64,000 bases of DNA from contig OX442315.1 of the NCBI GenBank assembly GCA_949358305.1, forward strand, positions 9,760,427 through 9,824,426, written 5' to 3'. A program made the translations under genes and the position numbers. Shown in pieces: positions 31,801 to 42,666 of the stretch; the first letter of the stretch is position 1, and every line of letters begins with the position of its first letter. The notes under the pieces are model-generated. The model saw only the letters and a program-made list of their open reading frames with translations. It did no database searches and was not told the origin of the DNA. This DNA comes from Strigamia acuminata. Its lineage: Eukaryota; Arthropoda; Chilopoda; Geophilomorpha; Linotaeniidae.

Positions 31801-33040
31801 CAAACCTAGTCAACACCAAAAGCATCGGGCAAGCTATACACCCCACAACATGACCAACCCGTGGGAGACAATAAGCATTGACCTGATGGGACCAAAACCA
31901 GCCGGTCGTTCACAATTAAAATGGATTTTAGTAATCATTGATAATTGTACAAAATGGATTGAAGTCTTCCCACTAGCGACGGCATCAAGTGAATGTATTG
32001 TTAATAAGATGAGCGAAGTTTTCCACCGTTGGGGATATCCAAAAAAGATAATCTCCGACAACGGCAAACAATTCGTGTCGACAATATTTAATGATTTTTG
32101 TCGAAAAAATCACGTAGATATTGCTCACATTAGCCCATATCACGCTGCCGCTAATATTACAGAGCGGGCTAACAGGACTTTAAAAATGATGTTAGCTTTA
32201 TACTCGGACATTCACTCCCACTGGCCAAAATATTTAAATTCTTTTGCTTTTGCGATGCGCACCGCTAAGTCCGAGGCAACAAATTGTTCACCGATGATTC
32301 TTAATACGGGAAGAATCGTCCCTTTGCCATTTGACCCGCGTATTACTAAACACGCCATCAAATTCGACAAAGAAAACCCCGAAGCCTACGTCTACAGCAT
32401 TTTAGACGTAATTAGACGTGCACACAGCGAAATGCATCGGAAAATTCAATCGAATTACGAGAAGCATGATCGACTACATAAGGACAAATATTATATTTGT
32501 CAATTTGCCAAAGGAGATCTCGTGTGGAAAGCCACACATATTTTATCGAATAAAGATAAAGGGATTTCGGCAGGATTCGCTGAGAAACGTGATGGACCTT
32601 GGGAAATTACGGCTGTTCTTGGCGGAGGTTCCTACACGCTACGGAAACTCTCCGACAATACAAAAGCAAAAGCAATCAACATACAGGATTTAATGCCTTA
32701 TATCCCAAGTTACCCGATTGAGGAATGGACATTAGATCAGAAAGTCGGTACCAACGAGTCACACCCGACTCCAGATTGGATGGCAGGTCAGGTTATTAAT
32801 TCTCCAGAATTAATAAATGAACCTGTGTCCATGGAAACAGAGGATTTAGTTGAAGAGAAAGAGGAGGAAACTTCTCAGATTTCTTCTAAAGAGGACGAAA
32901 CTCCTCAAAATCCATCTAAAAAGAGGAAAAGATTTCCATCTCCCGTTCGACAGTCTAAACGCAGACCCAAACCGAACACAAAATACGTGACCGATTTTGT
33001 ACAACTCATAAATTGTTTAAAACAAGTCAAGTTGGGTTAA
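28781..33040 (+). CDS. pol: Gypsy-2 Pol: protease, RT, RNase H, integrase
   Basis: Start coordinate is the point of entry after the -1 shift; no ATG of its own is required. Counting from 28844: protease LMDSGATQCFIG near 133, RT LCIDYRWLNAI near 375 and YLDD near 470, RNase H LTDASHSGLGAVL near 620, integrase zinc finger (HGHPLTGHAG to CTHCQQY) near 943-985, Asp in SIDLMGP, Asp in ISDNGKQF, Glu in NITERANRT, then a GPWEITAVLGG motif near 1255. A charged tail ends in a basic KKRKRFPSPVRQSKRRPK run. All catalytic residues are kept and the frame is unbroken for about 1420 codons. It is similar in layout to Gypsy-1 Pol but clearly divergent. Confidence 0.96.
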   Translation: MIQGVVQVAQPPPKESFPLSELSNDLFFHKKEIKIRHKPSHLTVPYVDDSKNKPPSLVISYEASSSTGGVDEDLKFMTDQLENLSIFSGSWNAPKKPLVPKVFKLRKLLKLEKWNKKERKVFLGKLCNSKLINGGKDDPRMNVQIGGLDYNALMDSGATQCFIGVQLLSNTEIPVEFIQECPRGMRVCAVGIDHRPIGQVCLCVKWADKRRVTPMTFIILHKNVCGLILGHNFMRRTGINPNPRRAVFTCDDMPGWTAPYETTELNCCLASIRTLGLQGEGTPTSPDWAEKLVEGCNSSAEEKQLLVNVLLKLKNVFRDQLGCTMVAKHSIKFKPGATWKHQPYRMYNPAKKAIMTELVEELVADGLIEPATGPYISHPVIVAKPGGKYRLCIDYRWLNAITEVDAIQMPSIDLLIHHTNQAKYFTSIDLTKGYHQMEMEEEDKSKTAFYTPKGKFQFKRLPFGLCNAPSSFQHLMTKVLGDSLYKHALVYLDDIIIFSDTWEHHLLHIKDVLEKLDAANLTINKDKSKFGRTSLRFLGHLISEGSLLPDHDKVSAVRNFPKPTCSKDIQRFVGLANFFRKFIPNIANIARPLTNIMHDQAKFVWDDPQTTAFETIKDILCDKDQALLHMPDMNKPFVILTDASHSGLGAVLCQDVELFCEKKQKLIMVPKAVAYASRVLHGAEVRYSTPELECLAVVWAIERFRPYIEYTTFTLESDAKALSWLMSTPEPSGRFGRWAVKIQCGAFKIIFRRGAINQVADALSRAPLSALDTPDYDYIESEEITHFYPTWNGNRCASLQVTETERKHFLTNVVLSLDFFSESYNPVRFHDSGEKGEEEGCTRENCRHIDVHNCNHENIHTALTDILKIVPPTRDEIIEAQLKDPACSKILVYLKGDKKLKNRITDKHWLNAIRGYTLDEPEENKGVMLIYFAPTDEEELNDSGNGFKAVIPRSLVRRALFACHGHPLTGHAGMSKTLDRAKKMYFWPRMSKDTRNYVRSCTHCQQYKPSQHQKHRASYTPHNMTNPWETISIDLMGPKPAGRSQLKWILVIIDNCTKWIEVFPLATASSECIVNKMSEVFHRWGYPKKIISDNGKQFVSTIFNDFCRKNHVDIAHISPYHAAANITERANRTLKMMLALYSDIHSHWPKYLNSFAFAMRTAKSEATNCSPMILNTGRIVPLPFDPRITKHAIKFDKENPEAYVYSILDVIRRAHSEMHRKIQSNYEKHDRLHKDKYYICQFAKGDLVWKATHILSNKDKGISAGFAEKRDGPWEITAVLGGGSYTLRKLSDNTKAKAINIQDLMPYIPSYPIEEWTLDQKVGTNESHPTPDWMAGQVINSPELINEPVSMETEDLVEEKEEETSQISSKEDETPQNPSKKRKRFPSPVRQSKRRPKPNTKYVTDFVQLINCLKQVKLG

Positions 33041-33593
33041 GACACAATATATTGAAAATATTTAATTTTAAATATTTCCAATCATATTCACGAAGGATTG
33101 TTAAATTTTATTAATAAAAAAAACATTTCACCAATGTGGATAAAATTTACCAAATGTTCGAGTTATTTTTACACGGCCGATTGTATTTAAATTAATCTAC
33201 GTGTAAACATTTACTTGAAACTGTGTTTCCCCCTTTGGGTTAATAGAAACTTCAAGATGAGTAATTACAAACCAATCAAATTACTCCTCGAAACTTCCCT
33301 TAACCCCTCGTTAGAGAGTAGTTGACACTTGTTGTTAAGTTTTCATACACGGACACAACCCTGGACAACTCTCAACTTTCCACGAAAACTACGTGATTTT
33401 CCCGAGTTCTAGTGAGTTAAACTATGTTTTAACTTAAACGACTTTACATAAACTTTAACTGAATTTGTGTTCAAATATCAGTTAACTTGGAAAAATTGCC
33501 GGATTCCACTCACTCGTCGAATTTTCTCGAAAGAAAAATCTCACCACGTGATCACGTTGTAATTCTCCGGTAAAAATATTTCCGATATTTATT
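33041..33593 (+). other. Gypsy-2 spacer after pol
   Basis: AT-rich, no supported frame. It ends with a TTTGAATATTTTGACAG-type acceptor near 33605-33621 that could begin the ORF3 exon. Confidence 0.45.
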
Positions 33594-33792
33594 GTGTCAA
33601 AATTTTCTTTGAATATTTTGACAGTTAATAATGGTTTATTTCATAAAGTGCTAACTACGGCGGACATAGAATTCGCACGCGCCGCACAACGTTTTTATCG
33701 GCCAACATCGTCGGAACCGAGCAGCCCTTGCAAATACGTGAAGCTAGACGTTAAACTAGCCAAATATACCCTTCTAGGACTCCACCTAGTTC
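33594..33792 (+). CDS. Gypsy-2 ORF3, candidate upstream exon
   Basis: The frame (no ATG) is open from 33594 and reaches a consensus donor TTC/GTAAGT at 33793. The peptide includes IEFARAAQRFYRP and KLDVKLAKYTLLGLHLV. Splicing 33792 to the acceptor at 34364/34365 keeps the frame exactly (one base carried over) and joins it to the main ORF3. Because the exon lacks a start codon, the first codons would have to come from an upstream leader exon. The true 5' edge may be the acceptor near 33621. Confidence 0.5.
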
Positions 33793-34245
33793 GTAAGTGT
33801 TTATTTTATGAAAATAAAATGTCTCTTAAATTCCTTTGAAATTGGTGAGCATACATGTGTTAACAAGTCACGTGTATGATTATAACAAACGCCACCAGAT
33901 GTCGGTGATAGATTAGTTACTCGGACGAATTATAGAGTTATTCGTACAGTTAAAATCGTGTAAAGTGACTATTGTCAGGTACTAAAAATACTTGCAAAAA
34001 TATTTTTTAATATTTTGGCAGGTTTTTTAGTTATTATGTCGTTTAGATGCAAAAATTAGGTTTATTTTATTTAATAAACACTAATTTGAATATTTTGTCA
34101 ACGAGATTGTTCTAAAAGATAAGATGAAATTATCTACCAAGTCGAGAATAATTATTAATTTTAATAATTATTCGACAAACGAAGGAAACACTCTAACAAA
34201 AGGAACTTAAGAATTAATTGTGAAATTAATCCAGTTGTTGGTCGA

Positions 34246-34322
34246 CAATTAATTTAATTTGAAATTAAATTAATTACCGACGGACAATTAATTTAATTTG
34301 AAATTAAATTAATTACCGACGG
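34246..34322 (+). repeat. Tandem AT-rich repeat before Gypsy-2 ORF3
   Basis: Two adjacent copies of a 39-base unit (CAATTAATTTAATTTGAAAT and on to ACCGACGG), each with an internal AATTTAATTT/AAATTAAATT inverted pair. It lies inside the proposed intron. Confidence 0.8.
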
Positions 34323-34364
34323 TTTGATTCATGTTCTCAAATAAAATTTATATTTTTTTTGAAG

Positions 34365-35979
34365 ATGCAATGAGTCGCCGAGGTCGTGCTAGCAAGCGAC
34401 AGTACGTGCATTGGGATCCAGAAGAGTCTGAGGAAACGGATTATCGCTTTGTTAATCCCTCTTCTGACCCCGAGCTCGTCGCCAACTGGGCCCGAGATAA
34501 CCCGGATCTCGTGCCGCCACGAATTAGGACCGCCATGGGTGTTAGCCCGACCGACTCGCGTCCTTCCAGAGGCCGTCCAGCTAGTCAGCGTGTTGTCACC
34601 TATGATGCACCCCGCGAGACTCCGAATTGGGATTTTTCTGACGACTCGTCACATCATTCCCGTTCCGCGTCTAGGAGACGGCGCCAAGACGACTTCTCAC
34701 AAGAAGAAGAATGGTATGAGGAAGCCCCGCCCCAGACTACCAACAGACCGTTTGCTCGACCACGAAATCCTCGCGATACCGCTAGTCGAGGAATAACCGG
34801 CAAGTCCAAAGGACCCACCAAGTCCACACTGGCCTCTTCCTCCGAAGCGTTGACTCGCCCTACATCACAAGCTCGCTCATTGTCGGAGCTCAATTTGCCT
34901 AGTTATCGTAAGCAACGGCGAGAACACGTGTTTCGCGATATGGAAGCTGCCGCCTTGGGAACAAACATCATGCCGAAGTCAAAGCTTATGTTCTGCCCAT
35001 TGTGCGCAGGATGCGGGTGGTTATCCTCCCTTTTGTCCGGCATTCACGCCGTAGTCTGCGTGAACTGTCACGGTGGTAAGCGCGTTGCCATATCGAGCAT
35101 GTGGAACGAGGAAATTCTTCCATTCATCGTCAAAGGGCTAAGTATGCCGACAGCACGCAATTGGGCGATGTGTCGCGAATGTGGCCTCATCCACCAGGGC
35201 CCGGAACAGGCAATTTACTTAGACCCGGCTCAAATGTCTAGCAGCTCAACCCCACGAGGAGGACTTACCGAACCGCAGCCCGATCCAGAATCGGACTCCA
35301 CCGTTGCCCAAGTGAGTCAGGTTGTCTCAGCATTGAATTTGGCGACCACTCCTGAGATGACGGCGCCCACAACTTCTGCTGCTTCTCCAATGGAAGGACA
35401 AGTTGTCAAAACGACCGAAGCTGCGATCCCGACGGTCAATATTCAGGTTACACCCGAGCCAATCATCCTGATGGTCGCTCCATTTCTACCATCACCCGAG
35501 ATGACCATCCAAGAGCGGGCAAACGCGGAAATCCAGCACTATCGTCCTGTTCTCATCGAAGCAGCAAAACAGATCAGCCTAGCACTAAGAGAAGGTACAA
35601 ATCCTGATTATTCAATTCCTTTGACCATTATGCAGTGGATCTTCCACCCGATGCGAGCTGAGACCTTCCAGACCCGATCCTATGTGTGGTGCCAGCTCTT
35701 GAACAAGATCTCGTACGACACTCATTCGTCAATTAAAAATGGATGGCACGAGGAGGCCCAGACCCACTCGAGGCATTCACTGAGCAACAACATGGGGCAG
35801 CCGTAGACCCATTGCGATTGGACGTGGAACCTGAAACCACGGAGATCCAGGAGGTACCCATGAGTCCAGAGATCGCTGCTGCAATTGTCACCGCCGCGAT
35901 AATTGGAATCCCGACTACGCCAGCGTATACCACTTCAACCGCCGCGGAAGAGTTATTGGAGGATTCCGAGTTAGACTGA
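34365..35979 (+). pseudogene. Gypsy-2 ORF3, zinc-ribbon-like protein, frameshifted at the end
   Basis: The proposed acceptor TATTTTTTTTGAAG ends at 34364; the first ATG of the basic start MSRRGRASKRQ is at 34370. The N-terminal 180 residues are Arg/Ser-rich with SR dipeptides. Near residues 207-232 lies CPLCAGCGW followed by CVNCHGG, and near 267 CREC: a Cys-pair pattern like a zinc ribbon or DnaJ-type finger. Then comes a Pro/Thr-rich part and a helical end. The frame stops at 35806, but a one-base shift near 35740 leads into a matching acidic frame to 35979. There is no signal peptide and no membrane segment, so it is not an envelope protein. I recognise no family. The position parallels ORF3 of Gypsy-1 but I see no clear sequence similarity. 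Confidence 0.7.
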
Positions 35980-36551
35980 AGGAAAAGCGCTTGTAGGTTG
36001 GGGATATGTTGCTTTCCTCAACTTCCTTCTAAAGCCAGAAGCAACACGGTCTACAGGAATTTTTTCTTTGTGATAATTTTTGGAGTAGTCCATTGGTAGA
36101 ATTTAGATAATTATTGAATTTTATTAACAAGTTTTAACCCGTAACAAGATTTATTCTGTGTGATTTTTACATTTTCAAGTTGAAGACTGTAAAAATTCAT
36201 GTTCAAATTTGTCATTTTATTAATAAGTTACACTTTTGATGTCATTCCGTTGATTCGATCTATTGTTGAGATAAGCCTCTCTGCAATGGAAAAAAAAGAT
36301 TTTGTTACTATTAAGGTCACTTAATGTACAGGTTTTGATTATTCTGATTTTTCTAAAAATCTTAATAAATATTTTGAAGCATTTTGATTAAGAAATACTC
36401 TTTATTTATACTATTAAGATATAAGATAAAGGTTTTTACTTACCAAGGATTACAGCTCCAGTTCCATAGATGACAGTGTGGTCTTGATCCTCAAGATATT
36501 CGGGATAAATAGTATGTTAATACAGATATTAACATATATTTAAGGGGGACT
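35980..36551 (+). other. Gypsy-2 3' untranslated region with polypurine tract
   Basis: AT-rich, no frame. TTTAAGGGGGACT ends at the right LTR (36552) and is the expected polypurine tract. Confidence 0.7.
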
Positions 36552-38141
36552 TGTGACGGTTACACTGTCATACACTTTGTTAGTATAGGACGATTATTTC
36601 ACCAATAGATGGCGCTGATACGTTTTAGCGGTAATTTCAAATTTCGATAATTTTTGAGTGAATAAAATATAAATTACCATTTATATTTTATTCCACTGCG
36701 ACTTTAGACACTTTTAAATACTTTTGGATGTTTAAATACTAGTTGATTTATTTGTCACATAATTCTATTGAATTATGTGCAAACTTTACACCTGGTGAAG
36801 TCACCCTTCATCACCCACTGTGAGTTGGACTCCTTTTGGATTATAGTCAAAGGGACTTAATCCAAAGTGTGTCCTGCGTATCCAGTTCCTGTAGTGGACC
36901 TAGTAGAAGACTATGTCCTGAGTATCCACTTCCTATGATCTGGGATTGGATGGATTTGACTGCCCAGTGATCCCATTGGATCACTGAACAGCTATTCTCC
37001 TCACCGAGTATATATTCCCCTGCAAAACGAATATAGCTCGCTCTTGTTCTGTTTTTGTTTGATACTGATATTACTTGAGCACATATTATACTTCTCTGCG
37101 TTCCGACAATCTGTTGTAGAAATACTTTGTATTTAGTGTAAGTATCTAGAGTAGGTAGAAGACTCACAGACACACTCCCGCCTCTTCATGCCAACATTCC
37201 GTTGTAGAAATGTCGTAACTAGAGTGAGAGATTCACAGACACATTTAAGTGTAGTATCTAGAGTGGGGTACAACCCACAGACGCACTCCCTCCAGCTTCA
37301 TGCCAACATTCCGTTGTAGAATGCAGAATCTAGAGTGGAGTAAAATTCACAGACGCATTGGTAATGTAGAATCTAGAGTGGAGTATTTATATTTCACAGA
37401 CGCATTATCAGAGTAATCGACGCGGAGTAATTTCCCGGTTACTCTCCCGCCAGCCAGAACCGAGTGGAGTAATTTCCCGGCAATGGATAACCTTTCCTGC
37501 GAAATACTTCGATTCATTTCGTTGTTGGTTTGACGGAACATTTAAGTCTGACTTAAATGTTGATTGCACTCGGGGCAAAAAATAGCTCGGCGCTATTTTA
37601 ATTATTTCTTTATTTTTATAGTTATTTATCCAGTTTCGCGAACACAATATCATGTTTAATTCAATAGAATTTACATGAATATTTATTCCGATTGTTTCAT
37701 CATTCTTATGATCGCGCTGTATAATTATTAACAATATAATAATTATACGTGTGATGATTGTGCCAAAGTCAACCGCACCTCTCGGATATACCACACCCAA
37801 GCCTAACCATTACACACCATTTTAGAACCAATCCAGGACCATTTGGAAGCCCGAACCATATTCAGACGACATCTTTTACGTCACCGTAATAAGAAAGTTA
37901 CACATTCTTATTACGAGACTGAAAACCGCAAGTGATATTATTTCAGGGCTTTCGCCAACCCATTTTATATTTAACATGAAGTTATTTAGCCAGTTGTAGG
38001 CATAGGTTTTATATAAGTCTTCCATTCGTAATAAATTGTTACATGATTTGAGAAATCACAAGCCTCCGTACTTTTACACTTTCACACGAGTTCTCGCTCT
38101 AATTGTTAAGCAATTTGTATCTCGCCAAGTCAATCGTCACA
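36552..38141 (+). repeat. Gypsy-2 3' LTR
   Basis: 1590 bp, near-identical to the 5' LTR (about ten substitutions and a 2-base insertion near 38014). Followed by CATC at 38142-38145. Confidence 0.95.
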
Positions 38142-38145
38142 CATC

Positions 38146-38505
38146 ATGTCCCGGAGTTGAGGATCGGTTAATATTGACTTTTATTAATGCGTGTTACGTT
38201 GCCACAACCGTTTCCCCTTTGTGTAATGATTTAGCAAGTTGTCGTCTGCTCAAATGAGCATTTTGTTCATATAATTTGTTCTGTTATTAGTTATCTTTGT
38301 TTTAACTTTGTACAGGATAAATCAACTGATGTTAATCATTGATTTGTCCTATTGATAGATATTGAGTGCAGTTAGCCTCAATGTATGTATTTTATGTTCA
38401 CTTATTATGCCTGGAATAAAAATGGCCACTTGCATGGTTTTCAAGTGCAAGTTTTATACAACTGTCTGCCATTATTTCACTGCACTCACCAGCCTATTTC
38501 CAACA
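38146..38505 (+). repeat. Copia-2 3' LTR, right part
   Basis: Continuation of 24168-24262 after removal of Gypsy-2 and one CATC. It ends in TATTTCCAACA, like the CCAACA end of the Copia-1 LTR. Beyond 38505 hAT coding sequence starts. Confidence 0.75.
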
Positions 38506-39171
38506 CCATGTTCAAATCCGATTCATCGCCACTTATTGCATTTCATTGAAGACAGTTAACATTTTCAACGAACTGTTCCACCGTGTCTTGACGTCGATGG
38601 CTAAAAGTTTGAATTTGATTCCAACAGAAATAGCATTTTCTTTCAACTCTTTGACCAACTTCAGATTGTGCTTAAACTTTCGGATGGAATCTCGAACATC
38701 TCCCAGAGTTTGTGTAATATCCAGGGTTGGGTCGTATTCGTAGTCGCACGCTTCCACCTCTTCGTCAGATATTGCGACATCGGAACCATCAACACTTTCT
38801 GAATCGGAATCGTTTTGAATCGGAACAGTTTCGACATTCGACAATTCGCAATTGTTGTAGTCAATGCAGTCCTCATCCTCATCACAAGTCTCGTCAGACA
38901 TCCCGGATGAACAAGAATCATTAACGTTTTTGTTTCGTTTTGCTTTCGGTCGGGTTGTCACGCGTTTGACACAAATGTGGATGCCGTGGTCGTAGCAGAT
39001 GTGATGGAGTCGGTTAGATAGTCGACCGCATTTCGTACAAACAGCTGCGCCATCCATAGTTTGCCCAATGCAATCTTTGTCTGGATCAATCTCGAAGTTC
39101 ACTAATTGTTGGTTTTGCAACCTTAACAGTGTTTTGGCATCGCATTCTTTCCTCATTTCAATCTTCCCAAG

Positions 39172-39474
39172 TGTTGCGACAGCAACTCGATAGTTGTTTG
39201 AAAGTTTGATTAAAATAGCTTTAGAACGTTGATGGCCGTTATTTTGATGGACTTTACCGATGACAAAAAAGACACTTACACACTCACAAAATTACATTTG
39301 AACAGTGACCTTTATTTTTATGACAGGAGCCAAGGAAACCAACTTTTTCCGCTCAAAAACACATAAACTCATCCTTTTACATTGGGGTCACCAAAGTGAC
39401 CTTCTAGTGACCAAACATGGTGTCACTTACTATTTACCCCCAATTCACGTTCCTTTTGAACATCATTTTCAACA
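39172..39474 (-). repeat. BEL-1 3' LTR
   Basis: 303 bp. Next to it (39475-39500) the minus strand has a purine tract with GGGGGG runs, the polypurine tract. Confidence 0.93.
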
Positions 39475-39829
39475 GTCCCCCCGTCCCCGGGGGGAGTGTG
39501 TTGATTTGTGAAATAATTTTATGCCAATTGTCCAGTTTTGCAATGGTGTGGAATAACATTAGTTATGAAAGGAGAACACAAGCGCCATCTTCTCATGTCA
39601 GAAGCTAAACATCAAGTGACATTTTATTCACGTGTCATGTGATTGGAAACACAAAAGAGTGCAGCCTTTGGGCAAAATACATAAGTTATTTGCAGTTAAT
39701 ACTGCAGCCAATTGTGCAGTTAATCGTGAACATAAACAAACAAGTATACATACTATAAAGAACGCTATCGCTTGACGATACGACACATCACAGATAGTCA
39801 CAGATAGTAATAACACATTATATCTTAAC

Positions 39830-41424
39830 AGAGTGGACCTCCGTTTCCACTTCGAGATGACACAGACGTTGGATGGGTCTTCTCATGGTCGTTCCATTTG
39901 AAGGTTTTAACTCACATGACTGAATCTTCCCGTCACGTCCGGTTTTAGTATTCTTCTACGTGGTGTTTTACTGTTGCTCCCAACAAAAACGGACTTGGTT
40001 TTGAGCCAAATAATACTCGTGTTTGACGCAGTTCGACAATCTTCATGGATTCACTGCCATCCCACCTGTCCTCCAACCAAAAAAATCGTGTTACGTCACG
40101 TTCCTCCATCTTCAGCCATATACGGTGGAAAGCCTTTTCAATGTCTCCGAGCATCCCGATTATTCCTGTTCTAAATTTCAAGAGAATATTAACAAGTTTT
40201 GGCAATAAATTTGGTTCCTTGCACAAACAATCGTTTAAGGAATAACACCCTTTTTCATGTGACGACGCATCATATACAATCCGTAGTTTTGTGGTTGCGC
40301 GAGATTCATTGATAACTGGACGGTGTGGGATGTAGTAAATTGGATGGTCCCTGTTGTTGTCCGTACTTGGGATCTTCTCCACGATTCCCGTCCTCAATTG
40401 TTCGTCGATTACGTTCTTGTAAGGGAGATATAACTTGGGGTTTTTTCTAAATTTATTTACCAAGGCCCAAAATCTTCGTTTTGCTTGTTCTCGGTTGTCG
40501 TCTAGTTCTTGGGGATTTATTTTCCATGGTAGCCTGACATCGTAATGGTCGTCGACCCATTCAATCTCCTTTTCGATATTTTCAATTGTCTTTTGTTCGT
40601 CCTTGTTTTGGTCAATCATAGTTTCGTGTTTAATTCCGATCGATTCGAGGTTCCAAAAGCGTTCTAGAAGTTCAGCGTTAGTGTCAATTAGTTCTACTTT
40701 GTTTACCCGAACAATGGAAGAAACAACGGTTTGGTTCTCCCCAGATGACCCATGCAGCGTCCAGCCAAATATCGTTTCGATGGCCATCAAATTTGTATCG
40801 ATTCTCTCTTGTTGTCCTGTGGTTACACGCCAAAAGTTGTCTACTCCGATGAGTACGGCGATTCCATCGTCCATTTTCGTATTGTTGTCGTACGTCAATC
40901 GAATGTTTAGCTTCTTTAACCCTTTCAAGATTTTCGTGTCGGGTTTTGTTTTGATTGACTGCATGATCCACGGTGATTCGAGCGCCTCTAACTCCAAACT
41001 GCAAGTAGTGTCATGACAATTATTTAAATTCAATTTCATTATTCTGTATTTGGTAGGTTTTGGTTCAGTTTCCCCGAATGTTAGTAAAGAAATACATTGT
41101 TCACCAACTTGCTCCAACCCTACTTCTTTGGCCAATTTTTCAGTCATGAAGCTCTTTTGCGATCTGCCGTCCAAAAAACATTGAACTTTTCTTTTTCTCG
41201 TTTGTCCGCCAACCTCGACCACAAGGAGCTGTAAAAAAAAGCCGATTCCATGCCTACGCCACTCGCAACAGATGTTATCGTTGTGACTTCGTTTGGTTTC
41301 GTCACTTCTTTTGGTTTCTTGGCTTCCGTATCGCACAAGTACGTGTGATGACTCTTTTCGCATTTTTTACATCTAAACCTAGTTTTGCATTTAGATGCAA
41401 TGTGTCCTTCCTTTAGGCAGCGGT
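39830..41424 (-). pseudogene. pol: BEL-1 pol: protease and N-terminal RT fused to DUF5641 end
   Basis: After a CCHC region (CKTRFRCKKCEKS) with frameshifts near 41425 and 41230, the frame from 41363 has the DUF1758 aspartyl-protease core CFLDGRSQKSF, then FGWTLHG and the Peptidase_A17/RT start (LPWKINPQELDDNREQAKRRF, LRIVYDASS, MLGDIEKAFHRI). It stops near 39945, directly followed in another frame by KTGRDGKIQSCELKPSNGTTMRRPIQRL, the BEL C-terminal DUF5641 signature. So about 2-3 kb with YVDD, RNase H and integrase was deleted at about 39945-39950. Confidence 0.88.
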
Positions 41425-41428
41425 ATCA

Positions 41429-42613
41429 TTACCTCGATTTCAAACAGGCGACTTTTCGTTCTGGAACAGTCAAAGGACAGTCTGGGCTTGTGTGCTCCTC
41501 CTTTTTGCAAAAGGTGCACTTGTAGACAAAAGCTGACAAGGCCGAAGCGGAGCCATTTGGATTAGGTTTGGAATTTAATTTTTTCGTTACCTCCTCCATT
41601 TTCTTGACGATGGGCTCCCTCTTCTCCATTATCGTGGTTTTATTCTTTATCGCGCTCGTCCTCTCTTTCACCTCGATCTCAAAACGGAAAAAATTTAGAA
41701 ATTTCTTAACTGACCATGACAAATCTCCTCGAAGGCGTGTGAAGTCGCGTTGAAGTGAGTCCGGAGTTGGTCGTGTCAAAATCGGATATATGAGTGAGCC
41801 AAATGTCGTCGCCTCCACTCCCAAATTTTTCAGGCTTTTCACGTGTAGATCGCAAAAGTCGTATAATTTCCGCATCGCAGCAATATCGTCACTATTTTTC
41901 ACTGGCTCAATCTCCAAAAATTTCTGCATGTGAGCGTTGATTATTAATTCTTTCTTACCGAATCTGGTCGTTAGCAAGCCGATCGCTGTATCGTAGTTTG
42001 CATCGGTCACAATAAGACCGCTTATTGCGTTGGCTGCCAAACCCTCCACTAGTGATCTCAAATAAACAAATTTTGCAGTTTTGGGTAAAGCGAGGTTATT
42101 ATGTACACTCAGCTGAAAGTTCGCCCAGAAATCGGTCCATGTTTCTGGAGTTCCTTGAAACTTGACGATTTCTAACTTTGGTAATTTCATATTACTGTAT
42201 TGCTGGTTCAAATTCAGTACGAGTGGGTCGGGGTTCGGGTTGGGGTTCGGGTTGGGGTTCGGGTTTGGTGGTGGAATTAATTGTGGATCGATTGGTGGTA
42301 CCTGCGTTTTTATCAGATTCAACTCCTTCAAAGTCAACTCTAATCGAAGGTTCGCTGCAATTAATTCGTCTTGAAAATCCTCGACTTCCATTGTCTCGTT
42401 CGTTATTTCGTTTATGTCGGTTATTCCGTCAGTTACGAGGGCATCCAATTTGTCAATCTTTGTCCATTTAGAGCGTATTTGCGCCTGGATGCACAGAAGT
42501 TTGGGTTCATCTAATGGATCCGCCTTTTACTCGTCCCTCAACGCGTTAAATAGTGCTCGGACATTTACCCTCATTGCATCTCTTTGTGCGCGGTTTCTCT
42601 CCAACTCAGCCAT
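41429..42613 (-). pseudogene. gag: BEL-1 Gag (DUF1759)
   Basis: ATG at 42613 follows the primer site closely. An in-frame TAA at 42527-42529 breaks the N-terminus. The rest codes an (Asn-Pro)n run, from a GGGTTC repeat near 42225-42270, then the DUF1759 core LPKLEIVKFQGTPETWTDFWANFQ, and a zinc knuckle (CTFCKKEEHTSPDC) near the end. The frame is lost near 41425. Confidence 0.9.
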
Positions 42614-42646
42614 TCCTCGTAATTTCCTTGGTTATTTCTCGAATTT

Positions 42647-42664
42647 TCCCGGGTTTCGGCACCA
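42647..42664 (-). other. BEL-1 primer binding site, tRNA-Phe
   Basis: The minus strand reads TGGTGCCGAAACCCGGGA, complementary to the 3' end of animal tRNA-Phe with CCA, two bases from the LTR. Confidence 0.88.
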
Positions 42665-42666
42665 AA

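Larger units (their letters stand above)
24263..38141 (+). mobile_element. Gypsy-2: large Ty3/gypsy element with a third ORF
   Basis: 13.9 kb with LTRs of 1588 bp (24263-25850) and 1590 bp (36552-38141) ending TGTGACGG and CGTCACA. CATC flanks both sides. There is a tRNA-Gln primer site, gag, a -1 frameshift signal, an intact pol, and a downstream ORF3 with a convincing intron. The two LTRs differ at about ten bases plus a 2-base indel, so this copy is older than Gypsy-1. Gag holds a stop and a frameshift, so it is probably no longer autonomous. Confidence 0.96.
1..38505 (+). mobile_element. Copia-2: copia-like element, outer host of the left nest, 5' end outside window
   Basis: Copia-derived reading frames occupy 1-244 and 21433-24043, followed by a polypurine tract and an LTR that is itself split (24168-24262 and 38146-38505). 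The rest of the span is later insertions: Gypsy-3 at 245-21427 (with a second GAATC at 21428-21432) and Gypsy-2 at 24263-38141. The LTR ends in CCAACA at 38505. The 5' LTR and primer site lie left of the window, so its own target duplication cannot be tested. At 38506 the sequence changes to a hAT transposase fragment on the minus strand, so Copia-2 probably inserted into that gene. Confidence 0.85.

Noticed and set aside
38362-38559. Small frame at the Copia-2 LTR end
   Set aside because: Crosses the LTR/hAT junction at 38505; chance frame.
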